Shown here one piece after another: positions 22,517 through 32,906 of a DNA stretch of 64,000 nt (position 1 is the stretch's first letter; every line of letters starts with the position of its first letter). The notes below the pieces were generated by a model. The model was not told the origin of the DNA. It did not search any database and saw nothing but the letters and a program-made list of their open reading frames with translations. The position numbers were made by a program, and so were the translations under genes. The DNA comes from Plasmopara viticola (Eukaryota > Oomycota > Peronosporomycetes > Peronosporales > Peronosporaceae): the NCBI GenBank assembly GCA_001695595.3, contig MBPM02000056.1:483605-547604 (forward strand). Direction: 5' to 3'.

Positions 22517-24116
22517 ATGCCTTCTGCTTCTGATATTTCAGCATTTAAACCATCTGTCGAAGCAGCTCCAGCTGAGACACTCTTTCGGGATAAAAAACGG
22601 CCTTGCATTCAGGATTTAATGTCTAACAGAAGTCAGTATGCCGAACAACACTAATTCAATCTCTTAACTATCTCTTCACAAGCCACATATTTCAACCAGG
22701 AAGAAGCCGTTATCGAACTTCCAGTAAAGCTGCGAATTCTGAATTGTGTTGCTGGTTCACTTCGCCTGCTGACTGTAATATTGATCAATTGGTACCAAAG
22801 GCCGGAGCATGGCAGTCCATTGACAGTGTTCAGATTGTTATTAACGGAACAACTGTACGAACAAGTCAAGTTCATGAGATTGTGAATTATTTATAAGGCT
22901 CTAACAAAAAAGAATATAATTTGTATGTGAAAAAGGCCAAAAAGCAATTTTGTATTTGATAAATATGCCACGCCAACGCTTCAAGGGTCTAGCGGAGTGG
23001 CACAATCGCTCGAAAACTTGGCTACTTCATTTTTTATGACAGCTACTACTAGCGTGGATTAATTTGGATTAGCTAAAACCTATCCGAACCTCGGAGCCGC
23101 TGAACGATCGCTCTTTACCGCTTTTGATCAACACAGCTCAAAACTTGCATTTGATGTAATGTAGCGCAAATCTAGAAGACGAATAAAAATTTCAAGTTTA
23201 TGTGGCTCCTCCTGGCGCCGTTGCTGCTGGTTCGCGTTTTTCGTCGCTCATTATCTGGTTTGCATTTAGTTGCGGAATATTCCCGACTATTTAAAAAATA
23301 CCTAATGAAGCAAAATACGCGCAATTTTGTTTACCTATATGAAAGTTCATATAGTGTTTGATTATAACTGGTAGTGCCGGTGTCGTTGCACCTGCTACTA
23401 TTGATAGTTTGAAGTTAAGAACACCTGCCTAGTGCTTTGAAATTTAAGCAGTGGTGCCACAAGTAGTTATCTGGCTGGTGGTCTTGCTCTCCCTGCATCT
23501 GCTGTAACTCTTACGATTACAGCCGACGTTGATGTCACGACTGGCATCACTCCATTGCAATCGTTCTCAAGTCTCCTCGTTCCAGCATACTCGCCAAATT
23601 TAGTGCCGACCATGCATCGGCTATGAATAAAAAAATCCTATACTTCGAGCAAATCACGAACAAATTCACTGTTGAGCCAGGCACTTTCTTCACTAGGACG
23701 GTTAGTAATGGCATTGCTAACCCATATCGCATGATCATGCAACCTGTTATTACAAATCCAATCGAAGCGATAATGTATCGGATATAATTAATTTCTTCCG
23801 TAGCCCATTTTCGACAGTACCCACCACGACAAGTCCATTTGCCGCGTTAAAAAAGAGATCTTCATATCACAGTTAGGATCGTTCTGATTTGAAACAATCC
23901 CGTCATTTTTGGATATGATTTGTTCGTGCAAGAGAGGTCTAAGTCAGGTGTTGATGGTGAATTTGATGATATTACATCGGCTAGCTTGCTACCTCAACGT
24001 CAATGGATGTCTTGCATTAATTTGTAGCGTTTGATATTGGTCGTCGTCTTCCAAGCAAAAATGGTGCGAGCAAGAGTATTATCGTATTTGAACTTCCAAC
24101 TGCTGGTACGCTCTAA
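22517..24116 (+). pseudogene. Decayed double-jelly-roll major capsid protein
   Basis: Plus-strand fragments in changing frames run from an ATG at 22,517 to a TAA at 24,114. They include QIVINGTTVRTSQVHEIVNY (about 22,830-22,890), a loop segment with NLGAAERSLFTAFDQHS (about 23,090-23,140), SYLAGGLALPASAVTLTITA (about 23,465-23,525), ANPYRMIMQPVITNP (about 23,718-23,762), GYDLFVQERSKSGVDGEFDD, and finally FDIGRRLPSKNGASKSI (about 24,030-24,080). The last block resembles the conserved C-terminal strand of Polinton/PLV capsid proteins, where a (V/F)D(L/V)SRxLP...PKSxQ pattern is usual. Many stops and frameshifts break it. The N-terminal boundary is uncertain; the first about 45 codons may belong to a separate small protein. 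Confidence 0.7.
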
Positions 24117-24270
24117 CCATTTCTTATCACGTATATACGGCTATGGGCACAGTATCACAAAGACCAGTCCATACAGATCTTGACAACTTCGTAATTTAAT
24201 TATATTTGACCACATCATTTGAATCATCTTCAATTATTAAAAAAGTAGGAAAAACAAATTTAAACAAAAT

Positions 24271-25150
24271 ATGAACGTCGCTAATAAAATCAACTATGAT
24301 TGGCTTTTTTCCGATTGTTAGACCAAGCAAAAGGCATATGATCGCTATTACAATGCCATGTCAAAAGACGATTTTGTTTCACGCAAAAAGCTGAAGGCTT
24401 TAACTTGAAACGAGTCGGTGGATGATGCAAGTGCTGAATCACAAGTGATGGGAAAGAATTGTGAGTATGAAATTGATCGATTCACAAAAAACTACTGAAA
24501 AGACCTGGAGATCCTCCTGAAATTATCAAAGGTGAAGCAAAGAAAACTCCCTAATCTAGTACGAAGAAGACGTACGTCCCCCAATAAATTGACGCAGACA
24601 CCATTTCGGAAGAGTCCACTGCATACAAAGCTTCATCCGACGACTTCTATTGCGAAATACATAAGTTGCTTGAATTACTATCAATACCCAAGCATATACT
24701 GAAATAAAATTTGTATTTGGGAGTGATGACCACGTTCAAAATCATCTTGACAAACGAAGAGATTTTGAAAGGGAGAATTTGATGCGAAGGCGTCAAGAAA
24801 TGGCTGATAAATTTGCTGCTGAAGTCATGAAAGAATCAGAAAAACTTATTAAACGAAAACGAGTCCCAACTCCCCCAAACACATTTCCCCCTGACAAACG
24901 AGCAACAAAAAGCTGCTAAACGAGCTATGACAAACCCTCAATACTCAACAACTCTTTCGAGTCTTGGATGATGATGAGAGCAATGGTAATGCAGAAATAA
25001 AGGATGAGAAGAGATTACGCAAGTTGAATGGTGGATTAAAAATATATACTGACGATATCAAAGCTACAAAAGCTTGTCTGCAACCACTTTGTACGAATGT
25101 AAATGGCATAGATTTGGCGAAAAGAGAATTTAGAGACAATGCTCCTTAAC
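24271..25150 (+). pseudogene. Decayed viral-element protein, charged and unassigned
   Basis: The frame opens at an ATG at 24,271 and breaks up quickly. Coding-like pieces follow in two frames: a charged helical piece at about 24,730-24,920 (with RRQEMADKFAAEVMKESEKL) and one at 24,964-25,149 (with KRLRKLNGGLKIYTDDIKA). They lie between capsid and fibre remnants, a place where virion or DNA-binding accessory proteins often sit. No family recognised. Confidence 0.45.
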
Positions 25151-25279
25151 CGTCAAGAAAGAAAAAATGAAACGAGCTGCTATGAATCAGTATTAAAGAG
25201 CTGATTTAGTGGATCCTTTTTCTAAACTGAACCTTGTTCAAGTTTTTTTTCAACTAATTCACGTTTTGACTAGAAGCTT

Positions 25280-26480
25280 GATGGCAGCACCATTTAAAGC
25301 GCCAAGTTGAAAGAAATCAGGAATATATTGATATTGTTTAACATCATTGTCGCCTCATTCGCTCATAATTCTAGTTCGCATAGTGCTGACCATTCTACGG
25401 CAAACTTTCGTTGCATCCTGCGCAATCAGTCCAAGTTTTTCTTCGGTCTCTCCCTTCCGCTGGTTCCAGCTTATCATGGTGGTCTAAGGTGATTAAACCG
25501 GCAGAGGTTACTATAATTCTTCGTGTATTTGTGGCCATCAAAACCAAATCGTTGTCAGTAGTAGTTCAGCAAAATGCACTAATTGTGAAGGTTGCATTCG
25601 TTGCATCGTTCAATTTTAACCCAAGCCCAACAGGTGATGCGTCGGACGATTTCATGAAAATGGGCCTATCATTGTTAGCAAAACCATAATTAAGTACGTT
25701 AGAAGCTTTAATGAGGATGTTATAAGAATTTAGTGTAAGAAGAGCAGTCCCAGATAAGCTAAAGTATGTCGTATTGGTGTAAAATATCATTTAATAATCA
25801 ATGTCAGAAAGAAGGCAGAGAAAATTACTTGTTGTAGGCGAAGATCCAGCAGAATTTTTTTTAAAAATCATCCGCTGAGGTAGCAAGAGTGTATGTATGA
25901 TGATACCCGCTCTTGTATGGCTGTGTGTTTCCAAATTGAAGCATTTCTGTGTGTCGGAGACGCGAAATCAACAAATGATGTATTATTCCAATTGATGTCT
26001 TATAAATGTGCACGTAGCTGAAACACCGTCTACGAATGAGCTCGAGTTATCAGTTGATTTTAGATTCAACAATGGGTACGTCTTTTTTTTTATGCTGGTG
26101 TTGTTCTTGATGCGATGGTAAATTCATCTGTATAGGATACTCGATAAATATTCATAGCTTGACGATTTCCACTTCCGACGCAGAAACGCAATTATTTCAT
26201 CAATTCAATACCCAAACTGTCGAGTGTCATTGTCTTAGACGATTGAAACGTTTTGGACGTGATGCCGGTAATAGTAGAAGAATCTGCTTAATGGCACCGA
26301 TGCTTGAAGAACCGGCATCGAAGCATCGAGATTGCCAATTACGCTCAATTAGGAATCTGTTCCATCTCCACCCAGTCTTGAATAGCGTCAGCTACTCCAG
26401 CTTGTGGTTGGAGTTAGACAGACATTTGCGCCTTTCGATAAGAGGTATAGAATTAAGGAGAATTGATAGTTGGGTAAGGA
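25280..26480 (-). pseudogene. Decayed fibre-like repeat protein of the viral element
   Basis: Minus-strand pieces show the repeating pattern typical of phage-tail-fibre-like and PLV/giant-virus surface proteins. One is an ITGITSKTFQSSKTMTLDS block (about 26,180-26,250), fitting the xITGITxGxxxxxKALxLDxxxxI repeat. Another is an IGNLDASMPVLQ block (about 26,290-26,330). The third is the frame at 25,790-25,566, which continues past one stop with DNDLVLMATNTRRIIVTSAG (about 25,495-25,560), matching the xNDLxLMTxxxxRxxIxxxG repeat. Frame changes and stops are many. Such proteins are thought to mediate attachment; here the gene is dead. Confidence 0.6.
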
Positions 26481-26545
26481 GACAAGTTGATCACTAAACT
26501 ATACAATGCAAAACTTCCTCGATGGAAATCGAAGTCTAAAGTATA

Positions 26546-26830
26546 AAAGTTCCAAAGAGTCCGCACTTTGAGCTGCCATTCAATATGTACATTGCGAATT
26601 CTAATGGATCGGGGAAGTCAAACACCGTGCTATATATAATAGCTCTTCTAAGCAGATGCTTTACCAAAATACGTATTTCGACAAAGACCAACCAGACGCT
26701 TCATGATCACCTCAAAGGCACAACGAAAATTTTGAAGATTTCTGAAGAAGGGATGGTTCCATTCCGAAGGCTGTTCGAGTTTGTGATACTTGATTGAGAT
26801 TTAACGAGCCGCGACCTTGGTAATACCGTC
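26546..26830 (+). pseudogene. Fragment of FtsK/HerA-type packaging ATPase
   Basis: The piece opens with KVPKSPHFELPFNMYIANSN, then a Walker A-like GSGKS (26,609-26,623), a strand and TK motif (STKTNQTLHDHLK), and a Walker B-like FVILD at 26,783-26,797 cut by TGA. Spacing and the LPFNMYIA lead fit viral A32-like genome-packaging ATPases. The C-terminal half of the domain (sensor and arginine finger) is not seen, so this is a truncated pseudogene. In related viruses it pumps DNA into the capsid. Confidence 0.65.
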
Positions 26831-26862
26831 CACTCAAGACATTCAATAATATTTAAAAACAA

Positions 26863-27400
26863 ATGACATCAGAGAAGATGACGACTAAGCTAATGGATGA
26901 TATTAATCAAAAAATCTACAAAAACATAATCGATCCAGTCGGTAATTTACGATTTGATCTTAAGCTGGAAAAAAAAGTATATAGAACAATCTACAATATG
27001 TCAGAAATTAGATCTGGTCGCATTTATAAGATTGTAAGCTCAGAGTCTGATAATGTTTGTGTCGATGCAACATTGAATACATTGAGAGATCGCACGTATG
27101 ACCATAAGAGAAAATGCATTTATATCGGTTAAGAGATGATCGCAGAAGAAATGTTTGATCTCACTGTACGAGAAATTTGTAGTTGACGACTCAAGGATTA
27201 TTTTAAACAAAGAATATGATGCTGTCGGTGGAAAATCATATTCATGCCTATGAGTCTCTGTTGATATCCAAGCTTAAGTCAATTAATTATGACAATCTAT
27301 CAGCTATTGAAAAGCTGACCCAAAAGCTGCACGGTAAAATATATCGCTTTAAAAATAAGGAGCAACTAAACAAAAACACTATGAGAACAACGAAGTAAAT
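26863..27400 (+). pseudogene. GIY-YIG-like nuclease domain remnant
   Basis: An 89-codon frame from the ATG at 26,863 to 27,132 has a basic helical N-terminus, then GRIYKIVSSESDNVCVDATL and NTLRDRTYDHKRK. This fits the start of a GIY-YIG domain: IYKI as the GIY strand, and VCVDAT at the YIG position with Tyr and Gly replaced by Cys and Asp, followed by the conserved Thr/Arg/His helix. Further pieces in other frames reach about 27,400. The altered YIG and the early stop suggest inactivity. GIY-YIG genes are common passengers in PLVs and giant viruses. Confidence 0.55.
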
Positions 27401-27523
27401 CTGCGATTTAAGGCGGAAGAGAAAAAAACATGACCTAGTGGCTGCATCACTGCTCTGTGTGGTATGTGGAAGCTTTAACGTGCAAAAAAAATCGTACAAT
27501 GGCAATCTACTCAGTGCTATAAT

Positions 27524-28304
27524 TTATTTCATTCTTTGTTGCAGCGTTGCCTCGTCAATAAGTGAATACAAAGATTGGGGATTTATACCAAGCGGGATCA
27601 TATCTTGATCGAGAAATGATAGCGTCAGTACTGGATTATTTCCTTGAATTGGTGGATCTGCTAATTCTTGTCCCTGTGAAGTATTCACGAGCTTCCCAAA
27701 CTCAACACCGGCGGAAGTAAATGTGAGCAACACTTGATCATTGTCTGCGATCGTATTTGAACACAATACGACCACCGCTGCTACTCGATCTATCTCCGCA
27801 ATCAAATTGCTATTAACCGCATACACACTAGTTGTTTGAGCCGCGGAATACGTAGCTGGGCTTAGCATAATTTTGAGGGCGGAATTCTCAAATTGAAGCT
27901 GAGGTGTGTATGCAGTAGCTGGCATTGTTGGGAAATCGTTCGCAGCAGTGTTTTCCGCGATATACTTGAGGGATTAAAATTGCGTAGCTGAAAGAGTTTT
28001 CAGCGCATGAAATGAGATACTTATTCGCGCCCGTCGTGCAATTTATCAAATATAAATTGTTCTGAATTGACCGATATTGTAGGTAGCTGTTAATGTCGCT
28101 TGCCTAATAAGTGCCATTAGGGACCGTAATCGAATAAGTAGTTGTAGTAGAAGCAGTTGGCCATATATCCTTGAGGCCATTGTTTTTACGCTGAGCAGTA
28201 ATTGATCGCCAAGAGTAGGAGATGAATATTGCTCCTAATAAAATGTCATAACGACTAAAGTCGATTAGCTGCGAGAATCGATATCGGAACTGGTAAATAG
28301 CCAC
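27524..28304 (-). pseudogene. Decayed jelly-roll minor capsid (penton-like) protein
   Basis: The N-terminal piece (28,304-28,104) ends TYSITVPNGTY. Reading on through a stop gives a SDINSYLQY block, matching the (Y)xVxIPNGxYxxxxLNxYLQ signature of a virion protein of PLVs. Then come frame changes and a 133-codon frame at 27,925-27,524 with beta-rich sequence (TPQLQFENSALKIML, VLLTFTSAGVEFGKL) and an end like NPVLTLSFLDQDMIPL, matching the family's closing strand (PxxLxIxFxDxxxxPL). Single-jelly-roll fold is inference from family knowledge. At least two frame breaks. Confidence 0.6.
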
Positions 28305-28389
28305 TTAGTATTTCAGATTCAAAAAAATGATAATTCGTTTTTTCACTTGTATATACTATCCAAATGTTTGAAATACATTGACGAAAGAG

Positions 28390-28990
28390 AATTTGCCGAC
28401 AAACGATGCCTCAAGCAATGAAGATCGATGATTCGGTTGAAGATAACACTCGAAATCTCTAGCGCCATTTTATAACGACTATGACTCAACGAAATTTGAA
28501 ACGCTTTTCAATCAACTCCAGAATATCAGCTTTGTCATCTTGTCAAGGAGCATTAAAAGAAGACGAGGCCTCGTTATATTGATACATCGAAGCTACTAAA
28601 GTTCATACATTTAAGAGATCTAAAGCTTCACCAGACGTTTGAAGCGGCTGTAGTACGATGCCGAAAATACATTTTCTTCGAAAAGATTGTCAAGTATTGA
28701 CTTTGTCTCCGTTTCTGTTAGTGTCGAATCATCGCCTATGTTTTTTTAACCTTTGACCATCTTTAGAAGTTTGACCAAACCGTCTAAAAGTTAATCATGC
28801 GCACTTCCGAGCCTGTGTGAAGTAAGTTTGCATTTATTTAAACAGTTTTTCATACGTCGTGCTCAGGCTCATCGAGATGGACAAACAAAGCCTTGTCGAA
28901 GCTTTTAGCTTCTTCGACAATTTGCCAGAGATCAACAAATGCATGATTTATTAACATTGTTTTGATATTACTTGGTATAGCCTCATCTGC
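28390..28990 (-). pseudogene. Viral-element debris, unassigned
   Basis: Minus-strand pieces of protein-like sequence: about 28,965-28,880 (DLWQIVEEAKSFDKALFVHL), about 28,730-28,620 (TETETKSILDNLFEENVFSA) and about 28,615-28,510 (SMYQYNEASSSFNAP). Frames change between them. They look like one acidic helical protein broken several times. No family recognised. Confidence 0.35.
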
Positions 28991-29028
28991 TTTTGCTCCA
29001 TGATTGCTTTGTATGTTATATCAAATAA

Positions 29029-29367
29029 TTATTTTTCAAAGATGTCAATCTCAAGCGTTTTTTCGCTGCCCGCAGGTGTGAAAGTACCATGAAACATGCG
29101 CTCTCGACGGTCTTTAGGTCTGCTTAGATGAGCTGTGGTGGGCTTTGCAACCGGTCCGGGTACGCAATCGCATGGATTGTCCGATTCAGATGATACTTCG
29201 AAAGCATTCGTTCGGCTTGCAACCTTGTTGTAACTCGTGTTAGCAGCCATGGTATTGTGCAGTAGTTTGGCATGGAGATCGTTCTTCTCGCGATTGGTAA
29301 GTTTGACATGTGTCGGCGATTGGTTCAAATGAGACTCAGAAATGTGTCGGATCATATTAACTGACAT
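29029..29367 (-). CDS. Hypothetical protein in the viral element
   Basis: A 112-codon frame with an ATG (29,367) and stop, open throughout. It is hydrophilic and basic, with a Lys/Asn-rich first half and a short KDRRER segment in the second. No signal peptide, membrane segment or known domain. It sits between unassigned debris and the right terminal repeat. Since every other gene in the element is broken, this may be chance survival rather than a working gene. Confidence 0.35.
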   Translation of the reverse strand: MSVNMIRHISESHLNQSPTHVKLTNREKNDLHAKLLHNTMAANTSYNKVASRTNAFEVSSESDNPCDCVPGPVAKPTTAHLSRPKDRRERMFHGTFTPAGSEKTLEIDIFEK

Positions 29368-29399
29368 CGGTTTTCCATTGTACTCCGTGGAGAGCTATG

Positions 29400-30263
29400 A
29401 TGAAACTTGACTAAAGCTGTTACCTGAACGCTATAGTAGCTTACTACGCTGCTTTCCAAGCCAAATAGCCAAGACGTCGAGGTTGGACTTGATCGAGCTC
29501 ATTGTGGTGCTATCCAACTGAATCGTTTGTGGTCTCATGATACAAACATATTCTAAATCGTCTTAGGGTAATGGGTTGCCTTGGAGGTAATTGGCACCCT
29601 CTTGTGGCCTGAGAAGAGCGCTCGGCATACCAAACAAAGGAGATAATGCACAATTCACCACAACTTGATGTAATCAAACAAGAGGCTCAAGTAATCAGTT
29701 CTTTTATGCTTTGGCTAGCTGCTCAAATTCGGCTCGAGATAGTAATACTTTACCATACATTTCGGTGCGCACGTTTGCAGCTTTACCTTGGACTATATAG
29801 CTTTTCATAATTTTCTTCTTCTTTTCTTTTGAATTTATTTTTGTTGCCCGTCTTTGCACTTTTGTATTGCTAACTTAGTTCGAATCGCATTGTAACAATC
29901 GAAGAATTCACGAATTTATTCATTGACCATTCTACACACGGCAATCAGTGTTCGTCTAAGACTTTCTTTGCTTGTATGCATGCTCATCAGAAGCGCAATG
30001 ATACTCGAGCTCCGAATTTTGTACGTCTTCTATATAAAGATAAAAACATCGTCGTATTTGTTTGGATAATATTAAACTTATTAAGGAACATTGCTGTTTC
30101 ACAACACCGGCCTTCTGAAGCTTGATTGGCCGTCTGGTGTATAAATTTACCATAGTGTCCAACAAATTATCATACTCGCTTCCCATTCTGATATCACGAG
30201 TGATTATACGTTCAACTTTATTCAGAGTGAGTGCTATAGCTTTATTAACCTTGCCATTTTGTC
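29400..30263. other. Right inner part of viral element, little recognisable
   Basis: A short minus-strand peptide with its own ATG at 29,808 (34 residues, contains EMYGKVLLSRAEFEQLAKA) is the only coherent piece. The rest holds broken frames with no family likeness. Confidence 0.35.
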
Positions 30264-30905
30264 TGTCCAAGTATGGTCCAGCTTTGGTGTCTATCTTACT
30301 TTTGATCAGAAGCGGCTGTATCAGATCTATCTAGCCTAGGTGTCCATCTTATTTTTCTTTTTCTTATATATTAAAATGAAGGAGTAAGTGTGTGAGGGAA
30401 TTAAAGTGTAAAATCATAAACAAAGGAATTTTTTCCGACGCTGGACATGGCCACATGGATTGCATTTGTCTTGAATTATAACATCAGAGGCGTCATATAA
30501 CTGATATTGTCACTTCTGATAATGAGTTTCGAGGTGGTCACCATGTTTATCCGTCATCATTCTGTTTGTGCAACATCGTGGGTTTTCAATCTGGAGCAAT
30601 ACTCACACATTGTCTTACGGTTACATATCGGTATTTTCGGGGTCGGTAGTGATTTGCTAAGAAATCGAACTCTAATATTGATTGGGTCATTAAATTTGGG
30701 TATTATTGGTAAATAGAATTGAGTGTAAATGAGTAAAATTGAGATGACTGCTATCACAAAATTGGCCACCATTTAGAGCGCTTGCGCTTTTTCTTCTACC
30801 GCTTTCACCAATTCTTTCATTGGAGGAGAAGTGAGGTACGCTCCTCCGAACGTGTTCGACAGTTTGATTTTCACACGTTTACAATTGCGTTCATCGCTGT
30901 AAGTA
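30264..30905 (-). repeat. Right terminal inverted repeat of the viral element
   Basis: Inverted counterpart of 20,585-21,340. It starts inside at GTCCAAGTATGGTCCAGC and ends outside at TTGCGTTCATCGCTGTAAGT. It is shorter than the left copy, in part because it has only one of the 106-bp sub-units. No matching target-site duplication was found at the outer edges. Confidence 0.88.
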
Positions 30906-31428
30906 CTATATATAAATGCCAATCAAGTAGGATACCAACACGTGAGCGCCAGTACTTAGACACCCTTCTTCGTCTTCTATATCTTCTCTGATAAGCAATG
31001 TGCGAAAAGACAGATAACCGCCATGATCCCCATCGTCAGCATCAGGAACAACCACAATGAGTGCTTCATTCTTTGATGGACCAAACTCTTCGATTGATGC
31101 AAAGATTCTTTCGCATCGTACTTCGCACGGTCCTCGAAGACTGTGAGGTTGGCCGCATCAACGTTCGCGAGAGCGATCGGACACGCCCCTTTCACCGCAT
31201 ATCGCAAAGCAGCAACATCTTGGATATCCACGACAACAGCGTCAGCCGACGTCAGATCCTTTCAGTCCTCGCTCACGAATTCCGCGCTTCCTCACAATAG
31301 TGAAAAACCTCACGTGTTCCGATGTTGGACAGAGCGTATCCTCTGGGGCTCGTCGTCCGCTCATTCTACCCCTAAATTGGGGTCGAGCGTACCCCTACAC
31401 ACCCTCAGCGAGCGATGATGTACTACAT
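30905..31428 (-). pseudogene. Crinkler (CRN) header pseudogene, copy 1
   Basis: A minus-strand piece resembling the N-terminal header of oomycete CRN effectors. A VDIQDVAALRYAVKGACP block precedes ANVDAANLTVFEDRAKYDAK, similar to the header's (A/D)xxLxxFxx(K/R) region. In the next frame follow FGPSKNEALIVVVP (EALIVVVP at 31,044-31,067), the motif that closes the header. A one-base frame break lies between the two parts. There is no proper start codon. About 100 bp present in copy 2 is missing here. CRN headers direct host translocation of variable C-terminal domains; none is recognisable downstream. Its 3' edge abuts the right end of the viral element. Confidence 0.65.
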
Positions 31429-31715
31429 AGTAAGCTAATACTTTGTATATAGCCGTGCAAATGTTTCGATTACGGGCAGATGGTGTACTACATAGTAAGC
31501 TAGTACTTTGTATATAGCCGTGCAAATAAGTCGATTACGGGCAGACGATGTATTATGTAGTACATCATCGCTCTCTAAGGGGGGCAGATGATGAGGACTA
31601 TGGTACTACATAGTATTATAGTCCATCATCGCTCTCGAAACATTTGCACGGCTATATCCAAGCTAGTACTTAATAGATATAGCCGTGCAAATGTTTCGAT
31701 TACGGGCAGAAATTT
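31415..31715. repeat. Cluster of nested direct and inverted repeats
   Basis: Two direct units of about 67 bp (GTACTACATAGTAAGCTA to CGATTACGGGCAG) are followed by inverted pieces of the same unit. Clear palindromes include 31,636-31,657 with 31,677-31,698 (22-bp perfect arms, CGAAACATTTGCACGGCTAT...) and a GATGATGAGGACTAT / ATAGTCCATCATC pair at about 31,589-31,630. GATTACGGGCAGA recurs three times. No frame crosses it. Confidence 0.85.
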
Positions 31716-32900
31716 CTAGGACAGGTATCCCACACCCAGTGACTTGCGAACACCACTAACTCTTGCTGTCAGCAGGACATCACAGATGTAGCAGGTCGTC
31801 TTAAGTATCTATGTGTGACCATGTGTTGGCTGGAATCAAATGATTTGGTGGCAACTGCACACCGAAGCTTAAGCGCTGACCTTATTCTTCACTAGTCAAT
31901 TTTTTCATGGACTCTTGTTAAAAATCAGGTACATGTGCTTAATGGTGCCAATTTTGGGGTAGCGGTAAAGAAAAAAAAGGGAGCCGTTTACCCCACATTA
32001 ATTCCCACACCCTATTTTTATATAACACCCATCGATTACCAAATACAGGGCTAAAAACCCTTTAAGTTTAAATTCTGAGCGTTAATTGGCTGCGTAAGAT
32101 TGTAATCTTAAACCTTTTAATATTCAGTGTTGCGTGAAATTCGCTAAAATCGAAGAGCACATGGGTTGTAGGAATCAAAATTTCATCGCCTCCAGAGACT
32201 TGCTTGTGTGAAGCACTCGTTACAGCTCTGCGAAGATGCGAATTCTCCGTGCATCGATCGTGCTAGTGCGAATACGAGCACCGCTTGACCCATCCACCAA
32301 TTGTAATCGCTTGGTACCGGTTAGCGAGCTGAGTAAGGAAGCAGAAGGCGGGATAGTGCTGTTTCCTTCTGAAAAACTCCGCAGTAAACACACGAGGCGC
32401 TCGCATCTCCGCCATTTGATCCCGAGCAGACTTTCACCAGCTACTTCAAATAAGAACGGTCGCTTGGTTTCATCGGGCTTTAAGAAGCGTACAGACATCA
32501 TGCTGCATCTCTCCACGTAGCTTGTCAAAATGCTAGTACTGCAGCGATGCCCACTACTCTCCTGGTGCTACATTCGTTCTCTTAAGTAGTACAAAATGTC
32601 GTCGTTTCCACATTTTCCTAAAAACTTCCAAGTTACTTCATATTTTCGCAACCAAAACTCATACTATATACGTACATAACATTCGCCTGCTTGTAAAGCC
32701 AACCGCTGCGTTCCAACTCTCGGTCAATACGTATCGATGACGAGCTTCCCGTTGATCTTTGCGATTATTTTTTGAATGTCTCGGCATTGAGATTTACTTT
32801 ATAAACTCTCTTGATCTGGTACGCGAACTGGATCCAGATAGAAATATTTGTGAGCCTTTGACCTTCCACACTTCTGGTAAAGCCCCTCACACCCTTTATT
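31716..32900. other. Spacer between the two CRN copies
   Basis: AT-rich DNA with an open stretch on both strands at about 32,220-32,528 that has no recognised domain. No intact gene is supported. Confidence 0.35.
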
Positions 32901-32906
32901 TTACAG

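Larger units (their letters stand above)
20585..30905. mobile_element. Decayed polinton-like virus/virophage-type integrated element
   Basis: A segment of about 10.3 kb bounded by long inverted repeats. Between them lie remnants of the set of genes that defines polinton-like viruses and virophages: adenain-like protease (-), double-jelly-roll major capsid protein (+), fibre-like repeat protein (-), packaging ATPase (+), GIY-YIG-like domain (+) and a jelly-roll minor capsid-like protein (-). All recognised genes are broken, so the copy is an inactive endogenous element. No family B DNA polymerase, retroviral-type integrase or primase-helicase was recognised, which separates it from classical Polinton/Maverick elements, unless those genes were lost. 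PLVs of this type are known to integrate in protist genomes; the host range here is inferred to be the oomycete itself. Confidence 0.85.

Noticed and set aside
29956..30270. Minus-strand 104-codon frame at the inner edge of the right TIR
   Set aside because: It opens at TTG, overlaps the terminal repeat and shows no family likeness.
20585..30905. Target-site duplication at the ends of the viral element
   Set aside because: Bases outside the two TIR ends (CCTGAT side and CTATAT side) do not match, so no duplication is claimed; the exact outer edges may be off by a few bases.
31415..31715. CRISPR array
   Set aside because: Repeats are too long, inverted and adjacent, without regular unique spacers; the host is eukaryotic.
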